This document shows positions 26,201 to 37,656 of a DNA stretch of 64,000 nucleotides, in pieces. Positions within the stretch are counted from its first letter, which is position 1, and each line of letters opens with the position of its first letter. This stretch comes from Euwallacea fornicatus (taxonomy: Eukaryota > Arthropoda > Insecta > Coleoptera > Curculionidae): positions 5,456,001 through 5,520,000 of the forward strand of contig NC_089542.1 of assembly GCF_040115645.1 (NCBI RefSeq), written 5' to 3'. Made by a program: the position numbers and the translations under genes. The notes beneath the pieces were generated by a model. The model saw only the letters and a list, made by a program, of their open reading frames with translations. It ran no database searches and was not told the origin of the DNA.

Positions 26201-29200
26201 CCAGTTTTTTCAAATGTAATAATTGCACATTGATTAATAATAAGGGAAATTCCCTGAGAGTGCATTGTTTGCCCGGTTTGAAACGCCTCTGGTTTTTAAA
26301 CAATTATATTTAAAATCTTACTAAATATAAGAAACATTTAAAACTGTAGTTTTCGATTAAAAAGAAAACAGGGACAGAGCGTTTTCTAGAAGTCTAAAGT
26401 GTCTTTGCATATACATATAGTATAAAATCAAAATCTGCTCTAAACACTGCTAGACTTGACGTGCGCTCGTAGATAAGTGATACTACTTTTCCAACTTTAT
26501 GAGATTCAACCACCTTTTTAACCGCAAATGTAAAAATATGTCATTCACAAATTACTTCAATAATATTTCAACTACTTACAACACCTTCACTTGCACCTAT
26601 TAAATGCATTACACCACCTTACATCGTCTAATGTTTAACACTACCCGATTGCACCCCGTCTTCTTGCACACGGTGTTTATTTCGCTTCTAGATCTCATTG
26701 AATCAAATGTAACAAACACTAATATTAAAAAAAAACACGAATGACATTGTGTGAGAATCTGGTGCAATTTTAACTTAAATACTTATTTTTACAAAATGGC
26801 AGTTTCTTTGTGAACCCAATTCTGCGGTTTTGGTTACGCCACTGTAGGCTGAGAAATATCTATATATTCGTAATAAATTACATGCACTTACGTCATTGGA
26901 TTTTCCAGTAGGTACGATCGGTAAACACAAATGAAAAAAGTTGTGATATGCATATTAAATCTTAAGTTGTCTGTAAACTGTAGGTCAATCCTTGTTACGG
27001 CTGCGTATAAAGGAACAGTATTGTAAAATTATTTTCAAAGAAAGTACAGATCACATTGTAAATCGTTTACTTCCTCATTAATGACAGCTTTAAAACACTT
27101 TAGGAATTTTATCACATCCTGGCAACAGCGGTAAGGGTTGCCGCACAATTCATACGCTGCTGTCGAAATTTTAAGTTTATACTGAAATGGTAAAATGTTG
27201 TCAAATCACTTCGCAGAAAATATTTAAGCTTCTCATGATGAGTCACGACCAAATCTTGCCTAGCTCTAACACATTGCAGATTGTAATTAAATTTTAATTA
27301 AATCACTATAATGTAACCAAGCGCCACCGCTGTTATCCTCTAGTCCACTTTAACGATCACTTTGGTGTAATGGTGTGTAATTCCAGCACTCTCATGTTAA
27401 TCCTGGCTTTGTTCACTTGAAATTATGAAGAGAAAATTTGGTTCTCCTAAAATTATTCCCTAGAGAAGAGAAGAATTTAGGGCTCCAGTAATAATGGTTA
27501 GTTCGGTTATGCCGTTATAAACTGATCGGTTATGCCGTTATAAAATGATCTTGCATATGCATGAAGTTTCGCTTTAATGTACAAGTTGAGTGACCGACCA
27601 TCGCACATCTTTAGGCCCCCATTTGCACGCCATATGTCCGATTATTGATTGAATACCACTCTACGGAGCTGTGGTCAGATAATTACCGTAATTAGTTTTA
27701 CCATGCAGAAATTTTCAGACAGGTCGAAAATTTGCACGAACACGCCATTAAGGGCCTGTTAGGTTTCGCATTAATACGGGGCCTTCTGAATTATGCATGT
27801 AAATGCAGCAGTTTATGCAAAGGTGCCTTGTGGTTTTTTCCGAGTCTTTTTAACTTCAAAAACCTTAAATCGGAATCTGCGAAGTCTTCATTAAGACTTA
27901 AATTATTGTGCCTTCGTAATTTATTCCTTGCATTGCACCCACCTGGGATCCACAAGACCTTCTGTGCCACTTTGAATGCAAATTTAGTGATTTTCTCAGC
28001 CAAGGATATATACCACTAATCCGCTCAAGTTGAACCAACCTGTTTGCAGGAGATAACCAAATAATGATGTTCCTTACAGCATATTGAGTGGGTTTTTTTC
28101 CTGGTTTTCTCCACAACACCAGAAAACCCTTTCGAATTTATTAACTTCATCAAGGGATTAGGGGTGCTCTTTAGTAAAACATATAGGTGTTGGTTACGTG
28201 TTGCCAAGGGCTAGTTTTCGCTAAACTTGGTTAATTAGGGAGTTTCGGATATGTTTTTGCTGATGGTATTGAATTCGGGTTGGTTAATTCGAAAGGGAAC
28301 CGTCTCCTTTATATACTATGTGCCTAATCAAAACGAAAAAATTTCAGGAAGGTTTGCCCCATTTCAATTTGTGCAGAAATCCCTTGAGAGACGTCCCTAG
28401 TTTTCGAATGTGAATTCAATTAAGTTTTATATAATTTGGAAAATGTTTATAATTGTTTGGCTCAAAATGCAGTAGCGTAACAAAAATTTGAGGAAATTCA
28501 AAGCCGGAATCCTCTTAATAAAACTAAATTACCTTTTCGCCTCTGCATGCTAACGCCTCGAAAGATATCCTTGGTTTTTGACTGTTTTCAATTTTTTGCT
28601 CAAAATTTGAGTACTCAGTGGTGTACCAAATAATGGAATCCTACTCAAATAAAAAAAAAATTACGCAAAGTAAGATAATCAGAAGCGTGACGTGCACAAG
28701 CTTATGAAAGACGCAATTTTTAATAATTTCTTCAGTTTTAAAGACTAAATATCTACGTTAAGGAGCGTTTCACGCTAGAAATTGAAAAAATACGTTTGCG
28801 AATGCCAAAATTAAGTAAATAATTTAAGTAATAATTTCCAATAATTATAAGCGCAACATACATAAATTTAGGAGGGTAACAACATATACTAATTTCGTTT
28901 CAAATGATGCATATTTTAGGTAGTTTGACAGCTTTTATAAAGGCGAGCTTTGTTATAGACTTATCAAAGTTCGAAATCTCAAAAATTTCTACCATGAGCT
29001 ATGAATTTTTGTTTGGTTTTTAACGATAAATTACGCTATTAGTTCCTTGTATTGTTTGAAATTCTTTTATTGAAGCTAACATATTATGTAAGTCAATGTT
29101 TAACGTTATACACAAATGAGCTTAGGCAAAGAGATGAAAGTAGTGCAAATTCAATCTAGTGAATTTGCGATATGGTAAAGGGCAATATTTCCTATCTACA

Positions 29201-32200
29201 TTGGTACACTACCAAAACGGATCTATTATGAAATAATTTTTGCACTAGTGCTGACAGCAGTTGACCCAAAAAGTTGTGTGTTTATAGGTGTTCTATAATG
29301 TAAATAACCACTTTCACATTATTTATGGTAATTTATGCGAAAAGTTCGTTTGCCTTGTGCATAATATTGCCGCTAAATTAAAATCTAAATAATACACTGT
29401 AAATTCATTTCATAATATGTGGAAACTAATACATTCCACCTTATCGTCGAATTGCACGATAAGAATCATTTTATGAACCTTATAGAAAAATATTTGTGGA
29501 CACATAATTCGTAGCATTTCGTCTCCTCGTAAAACTCGTGATATATTAGAGCACCTCAACATCTCAAAGTGCAATTTATCACTGCAGACCACCGAGGTGT
29601 TGTAGGTATATATCAAACAACAAAAGATTTTTACAGAACGTTACTTCTAGAAACATGAAAATATGGTTGTTTAAGCCTCGTTCTCGACAGTTTATCCCTG
29701 GACAATTCTCCCCTAAAAGTAAAAAATTACGTCGTAAGATCTGTCCGTTGGAAAAATTGCAAGCCGTTTTACAGATTCTTTATGGCTGCTTTGTTCTTTG
29801 ATATAAAAATATTTTCGGGAACTAAGAAATACTAGTAATAAAGTGGTACTACAGGTATCAGTCGAAAAAGAAATATTTTGTTTTAGAGTACTGCTCCGCA
29901 TCTAATTATTATAAGTAAATGACAGAAGGGTTTCCTTGTAAATAATTTTTTTTCTTAACAACAGAGAAAGTAATCGACTTTAACAGAGATACTGGATTTT
30001 TTAAATCAAATAAAGAAATGCTATGCTTAAACTCGTGTGTGATCAGAATAAATATTGAGGTCATATTACTGAAAAAGGAATTGCAATCGGCCATTTTCAT
30101 GCTAACCGTGAGGTGACCGTTTCATGTGACCAGTTTCCAAACTTACTGAATCTGGCTCTAGATATTCTATAGTGCTGCACTAGATTTGAAAAATTTTTTT
30201 ACCAAAGGGGGAATTTTCATCCCCCCTCCAGAAACTTTATTATATTTGTCCTTAAAATTGATAAAACTAGCAAAACTTCTGTCTCAAAACCGAAACTCAG
30301 TATCTAATTCTTAGGACCAAAATTCTTGAAATCATTCTAACATGACATTATTACTCAATTCCCTTTATGAATACCAAAAAGAAGAAAACGTTAGTAAAAT
30401 AGCCAAAAACCTAACATGCATATATTAATGATAAGGTGACAGCAGGCTGATATCTTTGTTTCTGTGGATAAAATCATTGTAAAATTTTTTAAAGAAACTT
30501 AAAACCAAATGATTAAATAAGAGAAAATAGGTTATTTTCTTGCCAAGTGTTTAGACATTTTGTAGATTTGGATAGATTGTATATACTGCAAGTCTTCCGA
30601 GGAAAAACACTAAAAGCTGACAACGCCGAGCAGCCCATGACAACTTTTGTGACGTTTTACAGGCACAATTACCACAATAACTCACTATGCTAGTTTTAAA
30701 ACAAATGAACGCTGCCACGTTGCCACTGATTTTAAGTTTCATGTTTTCTGCATTTCCATTGTCATTCTTCCATGTGGCATCTGAGGCAGCAAATATAAAG
30801 CGTACGCCCCATAATTTATCCAACTAAAAAAACCACCCTTTATATACTTTATTGTGTGAAAAATCCTTGGGTGATATCCATCTTGTTCAACTCTAAGTCG
30901 GTAATCTTGAAGAGTTTTATCGACTTCGTTCATATTTCTTTCACGGGCGCATCATTTATTTAAGCGGTCGTCGGTCGGCAGCGCGAACTTGCGAACTTTA
31001 GCGAAGACGTCACAAATTCCTCTCTCTCTCTTGTTCAGTGGTAATTTATTTATCATCATACTAATTTGTTACAAAGGCCTGTGGCGTACAAGTGGCAATA
31101 AAATAATCGTTAGACTTGGAGATTTAATACTGTTGTTATCTAAGTATATAAACGACAAAACCGAACCACTCTGTATATGTATATACCATATACCGGTAGC
31201 TATACATAAATTAGCTAGTATGGATTAACTTTTATCTTAGAGTCCTTACGGGCCATTAAACAAAAGGTAGGAAGTGCACATAAAACAGATAATGCCCGGA
31301 GAGAGCTGTTGTTGAAATATAAGATTTAATTGGGGCTGTATTTGAAGTCTTTTCCCTTAACTTGGTAAAAGGGAGCATGAAGTGGAAAACTTGCCCTTGG
31401 AGGTGCGTTTTTAATTACATATTAAAGAAAAGATGGAAAAATGTGGCGTTGAAGAAGCAGAAGGGATGTTAATTAATTCGGGTGCAAACAACATTAAAGT
31501 TGATTTTAGCTGTGAAGCGAGGGTTCAAACACTTAATTTGCTTTAAACAAGTTGAGCTAATTGCGTTAAAAGGGGTTCTGCCGTTATTTGAGGTTGTTTG
31601 ATATCAACATTAAGGTAACTTGAAGACAATAGAAGTCTGGCAACATCGGAAGCTACCTGACAACTGATGTCAAACTACAGTTTCAAACTTATTTAACTTT
31701 AAAACAAAAGAACGGTGCCACGCTGCCGTTCAAGAAATTCCTGGTAATTAATACTAAATTGTTTCCGAGTAACAAAAAGTAGATCAGCGTTGATTTCGAG
31801 AGGGAAATTGTTTGTACAATTCGATAAATTTGTTATACTTATTGTAAAACTGTTTCAATATGAATTGACACGACCCGCGCAATTTTTGGTTTAGGTTTTA
31901 TGGACGTCAAAACTAAAATCTCTTCGAAATCAATGCAATAAATGTCCTGAACTTCACAATACTCGTAATATTCGATGAATTTATATCTTTGAAAATCTTC
32001 GATGCTGTCTCACAAGTAGCGTGGAGCAGAATCCAGCTTTAAAACAAAAGAACGGTGCTACGTTGTCATTTAAGATTTTCTTGCAAATAAATTTTAGGTG
32101 GTTTTCAAGTAAGAAAATGTAGCTCAACGTTCATTGGGAGGAGAAAATTACATGTAAAATCCGGTAAGTTTGTTATATGAGAAAATTATTGGAATATAAA

Positions 32201-34737
32201 TTGGAATTTTCCGTCCGTTTTTGTTGTTCATTTTCCGTACTTAGAAAGTGAAATCTCTTCGGAATGATCGTAATAACTACCTCATAAAATTCTCATTAAT
32301 TGTTAATTATTTCAAATTTATTTGAGTTTAAAAACACAAGAAATACTCTTCAAACATAGAAAATTCGGAAATTCAATTTTAAAAAGAGCCAAAATTTACT
32401 TTCAGTTCGGTTTCCAATAAATAGGATGATATGCGGTCTTGTATAAATTTTTTAAAAATCTCAGAGGTTTAGTGATAGGGTGTTACACGTTGGACAAATC
32501 AAGAAGGAAAAAGGCCATATTTTGAAGATTTTGAAACTTTAGGTTCAGTTGTATAATGGTACACAAAAATTTTTTGTTAGTTTGTAGTTGAGAATTAACA
32601 AGTTACAGTTATTACAGACAATAAACGACGAATAGCAACATAGGATGTTTTGTGATAACAATCGTCAAGCTATAAGTAATAAATTTTTCTTTTTTGTTAA
32701 AGCAAAATTGGAATGCCAGGTTTTAGTTCCCGATTTTGGGATATTACTAACAATGATTTTTCGGGAAAATAATTTAAGGTATTTTTTGTATTTTCGAGTA
32801 AATAAACACTGAATGTATGTATATAGATCTGGTCATTTTAAATCTATGTACTGGTCGATCAAAAAATACTATGTATGGAAATTGCAATGCCAAGAAGATA
32901 TAGATTTTTTGACCAAACATGGCGGAATCGTTCAGCTATTTATACAATAGTAATAATTGATTAAAATTTCGTTATTATGAAGTGTGAAACTAGAAGTGAC
33001 ACGTGTGTCATTTTTTGTAATGCAATAATATGGGGTGCTATAGCATGAGGCAGATCTCGGTTCGTCTTCATATATATATGAACAACCATAAACATTCATA
33101 AAGTGATTGTACCCTTTCCTCTCCCCCCCCCCCCCCTCGTATCCTCCCACCACCTTTCCAAATTTTCAGAAGATCGGAGAACTACTCTTTCAGCAAAATA
33201 AAGCCGGTCTCCATGCAACAAGAACACCTCCAAACAGGTTCGGAGAGGCCCATATCGTTAGTTTCCCATGGCCGTCCTGCTCTTCCGACCTCTGATAAAT
33301 TGAACCTGTGTGGGACTTTAAGGGAAAAAAACTAAAAAAATTACTAAATTCTCTGCAGACCCCGGCAGCCCTCCGGCATGAACTACGAACTGCTTAGAAT
33401 GCAATTCCTCAAGACGTCACCCGTCTACTGAAATGCCATGAGGGAGTCAACGCGTTATTAATTAAAAATAGTGTTTCCTTTCGGTCTTCTTGTTGGAAAT
33501 TTGAGTCGCTTATTTTTGATTATTTAAAAGTAGCTGAAATGTTTGGTCAAAAATTCCGTCTTGGTGTTGCACTTTCCATGTCACTGAGTATAAGAGAATA
33601 ATATCAAATTAACTCTAATCTAAAGTGAGATTATTGTATGAGAACACTGTTGTTTCGTGTGTATTAAATAAAAATCGCAGTGGCGTACTGCAAATGATTT
33701 TAAATTCTTTTTATCGCTCTCATTAAAGCCAGGAAAAAGCACTGCACATTAAAAATATTTATATAACCTTTCATTTTATGCAGTTTTATCCTTTAAAATC
33801 GCTTTTCCAAAACTTTTGAACTGCCGCTTTAATAAGGGATGTCAGTGTTGCACTGCGGGGGTTTATGGAATGAAACAAAATCTAGCGAGTTTGGAATTCC
33901 GCATTTAACATATTGATTTTTTATAGTTTAAATACACGTTACGCCACTGATTTAATTAATTTTAACAGCCTAAAAAACCTTTAATTTGTCATTTTCACAT
34001 GGAATATCCTCGCGTATTCTGAGGATGTATGTTATCTACTATGTTTTTCTTTGATCATATGAGACGACGCTGTCAGCATACTTGCTTCATATTTTGGACT
34101 TTTAGAGACGAAAAAATCCATTTTATAGAGTTCGGTTTAGTTGAAAATACTGGCAATATTAGCTCTTACATGTCTCTTCAACTATGCTAAAGGAGTTCTT
34201 TGACCGTTCAAATATCTTCGAGAGACATCGTTGGTTCATGTTAATTGATTCTTTCGCATACTTGTTAGGGCGTTCATTCTTTGATTTGTGTCGTTTTTTC
34301 AAGCAAGCCACTTGCATGTTTTCCACCGAAAGAAACATGGTTTTTATCTAATCCGTTCACAATTAAAATTAAAAACAAGCATGGATAGTACGAAGTTATT
34401 ATTAGTGATTGCATCGCATTCCTGACTAGGTAGTGAGTCACCAAAGAGAGAAATTAATTGTTAAATATTTTCAAGCTCGTAATTTGTTTGCATTACTTAA
34501 TTTGCATACAGACCAAGTGTTTAATAGAGTTACTTGAGGAATGGTCAAACCTGATATTTTGACATCGTCGTTGTTAAAAACCAACCAAAGCGAGAAGAAG
34601 TGGTCGACGGAGTGGTTGGCCGTTAGGTGACCATCGATGCCGGTGGTGTCGGGCAGCTGAAGAACGGCACGAACGTCGGTTAAACACGTCGCGACGAAGA
34701 CGCCGAGGACGACGGCGTCCATCCGAAACACCATCAT
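14244..34737 (-). CDS. mfas: Secreted fasciclin (FAS1)-domain protein, midline fasciclin / TGFBI type
   Basis: Seven minus-strand exons: 34737-34551, 20681-20420, 20365-20085, 17226-17017, 16061-15842, 15560-15295 and 14590-14244. All phases agree and give 590 residues. Exon 1 encodes a signal peptide (MMVFRMDAVVLGVFVATCL). Three FAS1 repeats follow. The first is DKPFTIFAPKNSQ..LLLDHVVLG..NGILIVVDSYLF. The second is GEEYTVFVPTDHAFQ..VNHFVKGRL..GLTVNGAAVV..FIGEVLFV. The third is GAGYTFFVPTDTAFEEVG..LNHFVKGRL..VYINDAQIVESEVF..YIDKVLY. PPLLAFPWFGAQFLSHAFLAL before the third resembles insect midline fasciclin. The C-terminal ~90 residues are Ser/Thr/Glu-rich without a membrane helix or GPI signal, so the product is predicted to be secreted. 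FAS1 proteins act in extracellular adhesion. Fasciclin-1 is the alternative, but the spacing favours mfas. Confidence 0.85.
17640..19410. repeat. Array of diverged repeats sharing a 35-bp core (fasciclin-gene intron 3)
   Basis: Six units, spaced about 180-640 bp apart, share the core AACAAAAGAACGGTGCCRCG followed by TTGCCATTTANTGATT. Cores start near 17691, 18334, 18754, 18989, 19187 and 19367. Several are preceded by TTGACAGCTTTT or a similar block, and two by TGCRATTACGTCACNACAA. The units are strongly diverged, have no coding capacity and lie on the strand opposite the host gene. Further cores occur at 30697, 31700 and 32040, and inverted at 42032. Confidence 0.6.
21305..21535. repeat. Local duplication, copy A (no MITE insertion)
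   Basis: The stretch AACAGTAATAAATCTT..ACGTTAGGGAAG..AACAAATCATGCTC..TAATGAAACTTGGAAG..AATAAGGGTAATTG parallels 23290-23630 at high identity over about 230 bp. It serves as the unoccupied counterpart for the element inserted in copy B. Confidence 0.65.
23290..23630. repeat. Local duplication, copy B (interrupted by a MITE)
   Basis: It matches copy A at 21305-21535 on both sides of an extra ~140 bp block (AACAGTAATAAATCTT..ACGTTAGGGAGG..GCAAATCATGCGC on the left; TTTAATGAAACTGGGAAG..AATAAGGGTAATTG on the right). The block is the MITE at 23381-23519. Confidence 0.65.
23381..23519. mobile_element. 139-bp MITE, copy 1
   Basis: Terminal inverted repeats of about 30 bp: the left end CAAATTATTAATGTGTTGTT pairs with the right end, whose complement reads CCAAATTATTAATGTGTTAG. 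It has no coding capacity. A diverged second copy lies at 54414-54540. Confidence 0.7.
25180..25580. repeat. Diverged direct duplication, period about 255 bp
   Basis: The block GAAAAAGGAAATGTATGTC..ATCAGATATC..CTTTATGTTGATAAGTTTC..AACTTGTGCCGGTTTTTTCG (from about 25230) recurs from about 25493 as GAAAAAGGAAATGTGTATCC..ATCAGATAAC..CTTTATGCTGATGACTTTTCG. There is no frame in either copy. Confidence 0.5.
27503..27548. repeat. Perfect-but-one 23-bp tandem repeat, two units
   Basis: TCGGTTATGCCGTTATAAA followed by CTGA, then the same with ATGA. It is a short tandem duplication with one mismatch. Confidence 0.9.
28470..28660. repeat. Two direct copies of a CAGTRGYGTA-headed sequence
   Basis: CAGTAGCGTAACAAA at 28470 and CAGTGGTGTACCAAA at 28616 are in the same orientation about 146 bp apart. 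Both are followed by GGAATCCT further on. The head matches the ends of elements at 33678-33949 and 43993-44048. Confidence 0.45.
30697..30735 (+). repeat. Dispersed 35-bp core, intron copy
   Basis: AAAACAAATGAACGCTGCCA then CGTTGCCACTGATTT: one of the dispersed cores described for 17640-19410. Confidence 0.55.
30739..30933 (-). CDS. Unrecognised small open frame nested in fasciclin intron 1
   Basis: A 64-codon ATG frame (MNEVDKTLQDYRLRVEQDGY start) begins just downstream of a GC-rich patch (GTCGGTCGGCAGCGCGAACT at 30971 on the plus strand) that could be a promoter. The first ~38 residues are charged and globular-looking; the rest is hydrophobic and Met-rich. A GT..TTTTTTTAG pair near residue 38 could be a miniature intron or chance. 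I recognise no family. Confidence 0.25.
   Translation of the reverse strand: MNEVDKTLQDYRLRVEQDGYHPRIFHTIKYIKGGFFSWINYGAYALYLLPQMPHGRMTMEMQKT
31700..31736 (+). repeat. Dispersed 35-bp core, intron copy
   Basis: AAAACAAAAGAACGGTGCCA then CGCTGCCGTTCAAG. It is the closest of the copies to the shared sequence and is 19 of 20 identical with the copy at 32040 over the first 20 bases. Confidence 0.7.
32040..32076 (+). repeat. Dispersed 35-bp core, intron copy
   Basis: AAAACAAAAGAACGGTGCTA then CGTTGTCATTTAAG. Together with the copy 340 bp upstream it forms a second, local pair with similar following sequence (TTCTTGC or ATTCCTGG). Confidence 0.7.
32867..33590 (+). mobile_element. Degenerate Tc1-like transposon with inverted ends
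   Basis: The left end (GGAAATTGCAATGCCAAGAA..TTTTTTGACCAAAC, about 32878-32918) is the inverted counterpart of the right end at 33541 (GTTTGGTCAAAAA..CTTGGTGTTGCACTTTCCAT). In between, on the plus strand from about 33150, decayed codons resemble the last part of a Tc1 DD34E transposase. The visible pieces are LLFQQNKAGLHA, then SFPWPSCSSDL at the third-acidic-residue region, EPVWD, and NAIPQDVTRLL. Stops and shifts interrupt it and the N-terminal DNA-binding half is gone. A C-run (33125-33138) lies within it. The total of about 720 bp is less than half of a full Tc1. Confidence 0.65.
33125..33138. repeat. C homopolymer run
   Basis: About fourteen C in a row, unusual in such AT-rich DNA. Its length is likely to be unstable and to be a source of sequencing error. 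Confidence 0.9.
33678..33949. mobile_element. Small element with CAGTGGCGTA inverted ends
   Basis: CAGTGGCGTACTG at 33678 is mirrored by CGTTACGCCACTG ending at 33949. The 272 bp between have no open frame. The same termini occur at 43993-44048, and single ends at 26833-26844, 28470 and 28616, so this is a family of non-autonomous elements. Confidence 0.5.
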
Positions 34738-37656
34738 GGCACGAAGACGACTGACGAGGCCGACATTCGAGCATCACACTGGAAGTCGCAATTCCTGCTG
34801 TGCAGCAGCGGCAGCAGACGAAATTGCGCCCGAGGACGTGAAATAATCGATCCGAGGAAAACTGTTTCCATCGCACCTTTTGGCCTCTTCGATAATTACC
34901 TTTGTCCGACAAATTGATAGATTTTTCGTGAGAAGTCTCACTTTTTAAGACATCCACTACCATACGATTTCCACGGAATATGCTCACATAAGAGCGATTC
35001 AGAGGACACCGATGTCCAGTCGGGATTAAAACATGAATTTTTAGCCGCTCCACAGCGGAGTGGGCGCATATTTTATTCCCTTCTACGTCACAACAGTTAT
35101 GCTACGCGAACACAATTTTGTCAGTGAACACGTTTGATCTTGTTTAGAATTTATAGTGACTTGCATGATTTCCAAAGGGCATAGTGCGTTGAAGATATTG
35201 TGTTAACTGCGCAGAGTTGGATCTGCACAATCAACAGAAAGAGGCGGAGGCGCTTGACGCACCATGCGCCTTGAAAGTAAAGGAAGCAAATCGCAAAGAA
35301 GTCGAGACAAGATCTAATGTGTCCGCTCACAAAATTACCAGCTTTAGCGTGGCAATGCGTATGCATTGCTGACACCAGCGTCCGCCACAGTAGTGAATGT
35401 GTTAAATTCACTTTAAGGTGAAATGATGGAACAAAACAAGTCAAACATAGGCAGAGTTTCAGGAGGAAATCGGAGACGAGGTGGGAAGTTATCAGCCACG
35501 GGAGGATTAGAAAGAAAATATTTATATTTAAAACAGTTAAAAATTTCAAAATTCGATACAGAAAATCAAAATGTTACAAAAATTTAAAATTTTAGCCAGA
35601 AACACAAATTTAGACAACGACCTCCAGTCACTGTGTATACATTGATGAAAGATTATAAGAAACTGTAAGAATATGGGTAGCACTAACTACAAGATAAACT
35701 AAGAAAAAACCAATATGGCGCTAGATTTCTCTCTTCTAGATTAGCATGTACGGTTGGTTGCCTACAATTAATTATACCCAGTAGCCCATTTAAAACAGTT
35801 AACCTGAAATATTTTGAATGGAATTTTTTTCTTCAGAAACCTCAAGACACGTTAATTTTACTTTTAAGGGCTTATATTTAAGAGTTCGATGATAAACATA
35901 ATTTTTTGTAGTATTATAGTGAGTTTATTATTAATAAGTTAGGTTATTTTTTTCGATTTACTACACCGATATTTTAAAACGGGGTTTTCACAATATTTAA
36001 AGGCGGAACAAAAAATTTTAGCATACTTATAAAGAGAATCCAAATATTTTTGATTTGATATGCTACTTGATCCCTCGTGCTATTTAAGATTCTTGAATGG
36101 ATTGCCATCCCGTTTAGGGGGACGACTCTACACCTACGAATTTATGATTTAAAAATGTCCGCCTTAAAAATTAAATTGATATGTCTCGGAATTTTCCGAA
36201 GAAAAAAATTCCATTAAAGATATTTCAGATGGACTCTTTTAAATGGATCACCCTATATATTAATGTTATATTATATTTCCTGCGCGTATACCATTTATGC
36301 CAAATCTCCCAGATTGGGCTAAAGAAATATTTATTCTTTGATTCAAATGTGTGTTTGTGCGGACTGGGAGAACTTTCATGTTATAATAAGAATAACGTCA
36401 AAGCTATGTTTACCTCGTTAATGGTTGCGTATTTACTGAAAAATTAAATTTATTTGCTTATTGAGGAAATTTGAAATTTTGAACATCGGGAATACATGTA
36501 CATATGTATGTACGTGGAACAATAACCGTTTGGAAATTTTCTGAAATGTTTCTTGACAAAAACATTTTTGAGATGGTAAGATAATTGTTGCCATTAGCTG
36601 TTTTGTGAACATCTACATAAAATATCCCCTGTGGAATTTGCTAGGTTTTTATTTGATCTTTCGGCTGCTTTCATTTCGTACTTTTCTTCTCTTTCGCGAA
36701 CTAATAATTAATTTATCAATATTCACTTTGTAAATTCTAACATCACAGACGTCCTTTTCCTGATGTTTATGAGAATGCATTCCAGTAATGTGTTGTCGGG
36801 AGTGCTTTTTTACCACAATATCCATATACTTCTGTATCGTACTTCATGTTCTTCTTGCGCATATTATGAAAATTTAATCCTCCATTCTATTTCAATCCAT
36901 GCCACTAAGATACTTATCCTATTAACCTCTGTATCTGAGCCATCTTGTCTGTTATTTTTCAGAAGCTTCTTTTTCGCTCCCTACGTGTAATCTCTGCTTC
37001 TTCTCATTACTTCCACTCATTCTTCCATCAACAAATCAGTGGATGGTACATCAGCTACTATCAATACGGGTTCTATAAAAACCATTCTATATGCTGTCGT
37101 CACTATAATAGTCAAGTGTTTATAATAGAATTGAGTTTTTTTTGTATGGGTTTTGTATTCATATATATTACATATCTTATATTAGGGAGCTGCGTGCGCT
37201 GTAGCTGAAAGAACTGGGCTGACCAAAATAATCCTTTTTAGTGCACCCAATCGCGATATTATTTTCATTATCGCCTTTAGTTTTCTGTACGCTTCTCTAT
37301 TTGAAATATACATTGAATGAAACAATATATTGGTTATGTGAGACATCGGAGAATCGACCCACTAAGATGAGACCTTTTACCTCTTCCGCCCTTGTTCCCA
37401 TCAGGGACCGTCTTCCGACATTACTTCTCGTGCGGGGTGATTTGTCTCATTTCTTTGAACACTTCCGTATCAAGTTTCTTACGTGTTTCGTTTTTTTGCC
37501 TCTTATGTGCCTTGTTTCTAATCTTCGATCAGAAATCTCCCCCTTAGTCTTTTATTTACTTCTTTGACTATTCTTATTTTCCTCATCATATCCATCATGG
37601 CGTTCGAAATTACCTCTCAATTCGCCAGAAGGTCTCTCTAATGCAATTTCGATTTG
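34738..37656. other. Upstream region of the fasciclin gene
   Basis: The first ~130 bp are GC-rich and presumably hold the 5' UTR and promoter of the minus-strand fasciclin gene. A minus-strand frame at 35151-35549 starts with a signal-like MKFLTVLNINIFFLILPWLI but matches no family I know and is Leu/Cys/His-rich, so I do not call it a gene. Further right (36181-37567) only Phe/Tyr-rich chance frames appear. Confidence 0.4.

Larger units (their letters stand above)
20682..34550 (-). other. 13.9 kb first intron of the fasciclin gene
   Basis: Apart from the repeats and transposon relics listed separately, I see no complete gene in this intron. Phase joins exon 1 (..DDVKIS, one base left over) to exon 2 (DKPFTIFAPKNSQ) exactly. 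The middle (24000-25600) is less AT-rich than the rest but has no convincing frame. A possible nested open frame is given at 30739-30933. Confidence 0.6.

Noticed and set aside
27732..28207. Overlapping open frames on both strands in the fasciclin intron
   Set aside because: Three frames are open together, a sign of locally few stops rather than coding, and none resembles a protein family.
34574..35053. 159-codon Arg-rich minus-strand frame over the fasciclin first exon
   Set aside because: It is the wrong frame of the GC-rich 5' region; the Arg/Ser-rich product is an artefact of GC content.
35151..35549. 132-codon frame with a signal-peptide-like start
   Set aside because: No family match, Leu/Cys/His-rich without conserved spacing, and no second exon. 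Possible but not supportable.
36181..37567. Series of Phe/Tyr/Ser-rich plus-strand frames
   Set aside because: Composition is that of T-rich DNA read as protein, and the neighbouring LINE relic is on the other strand.
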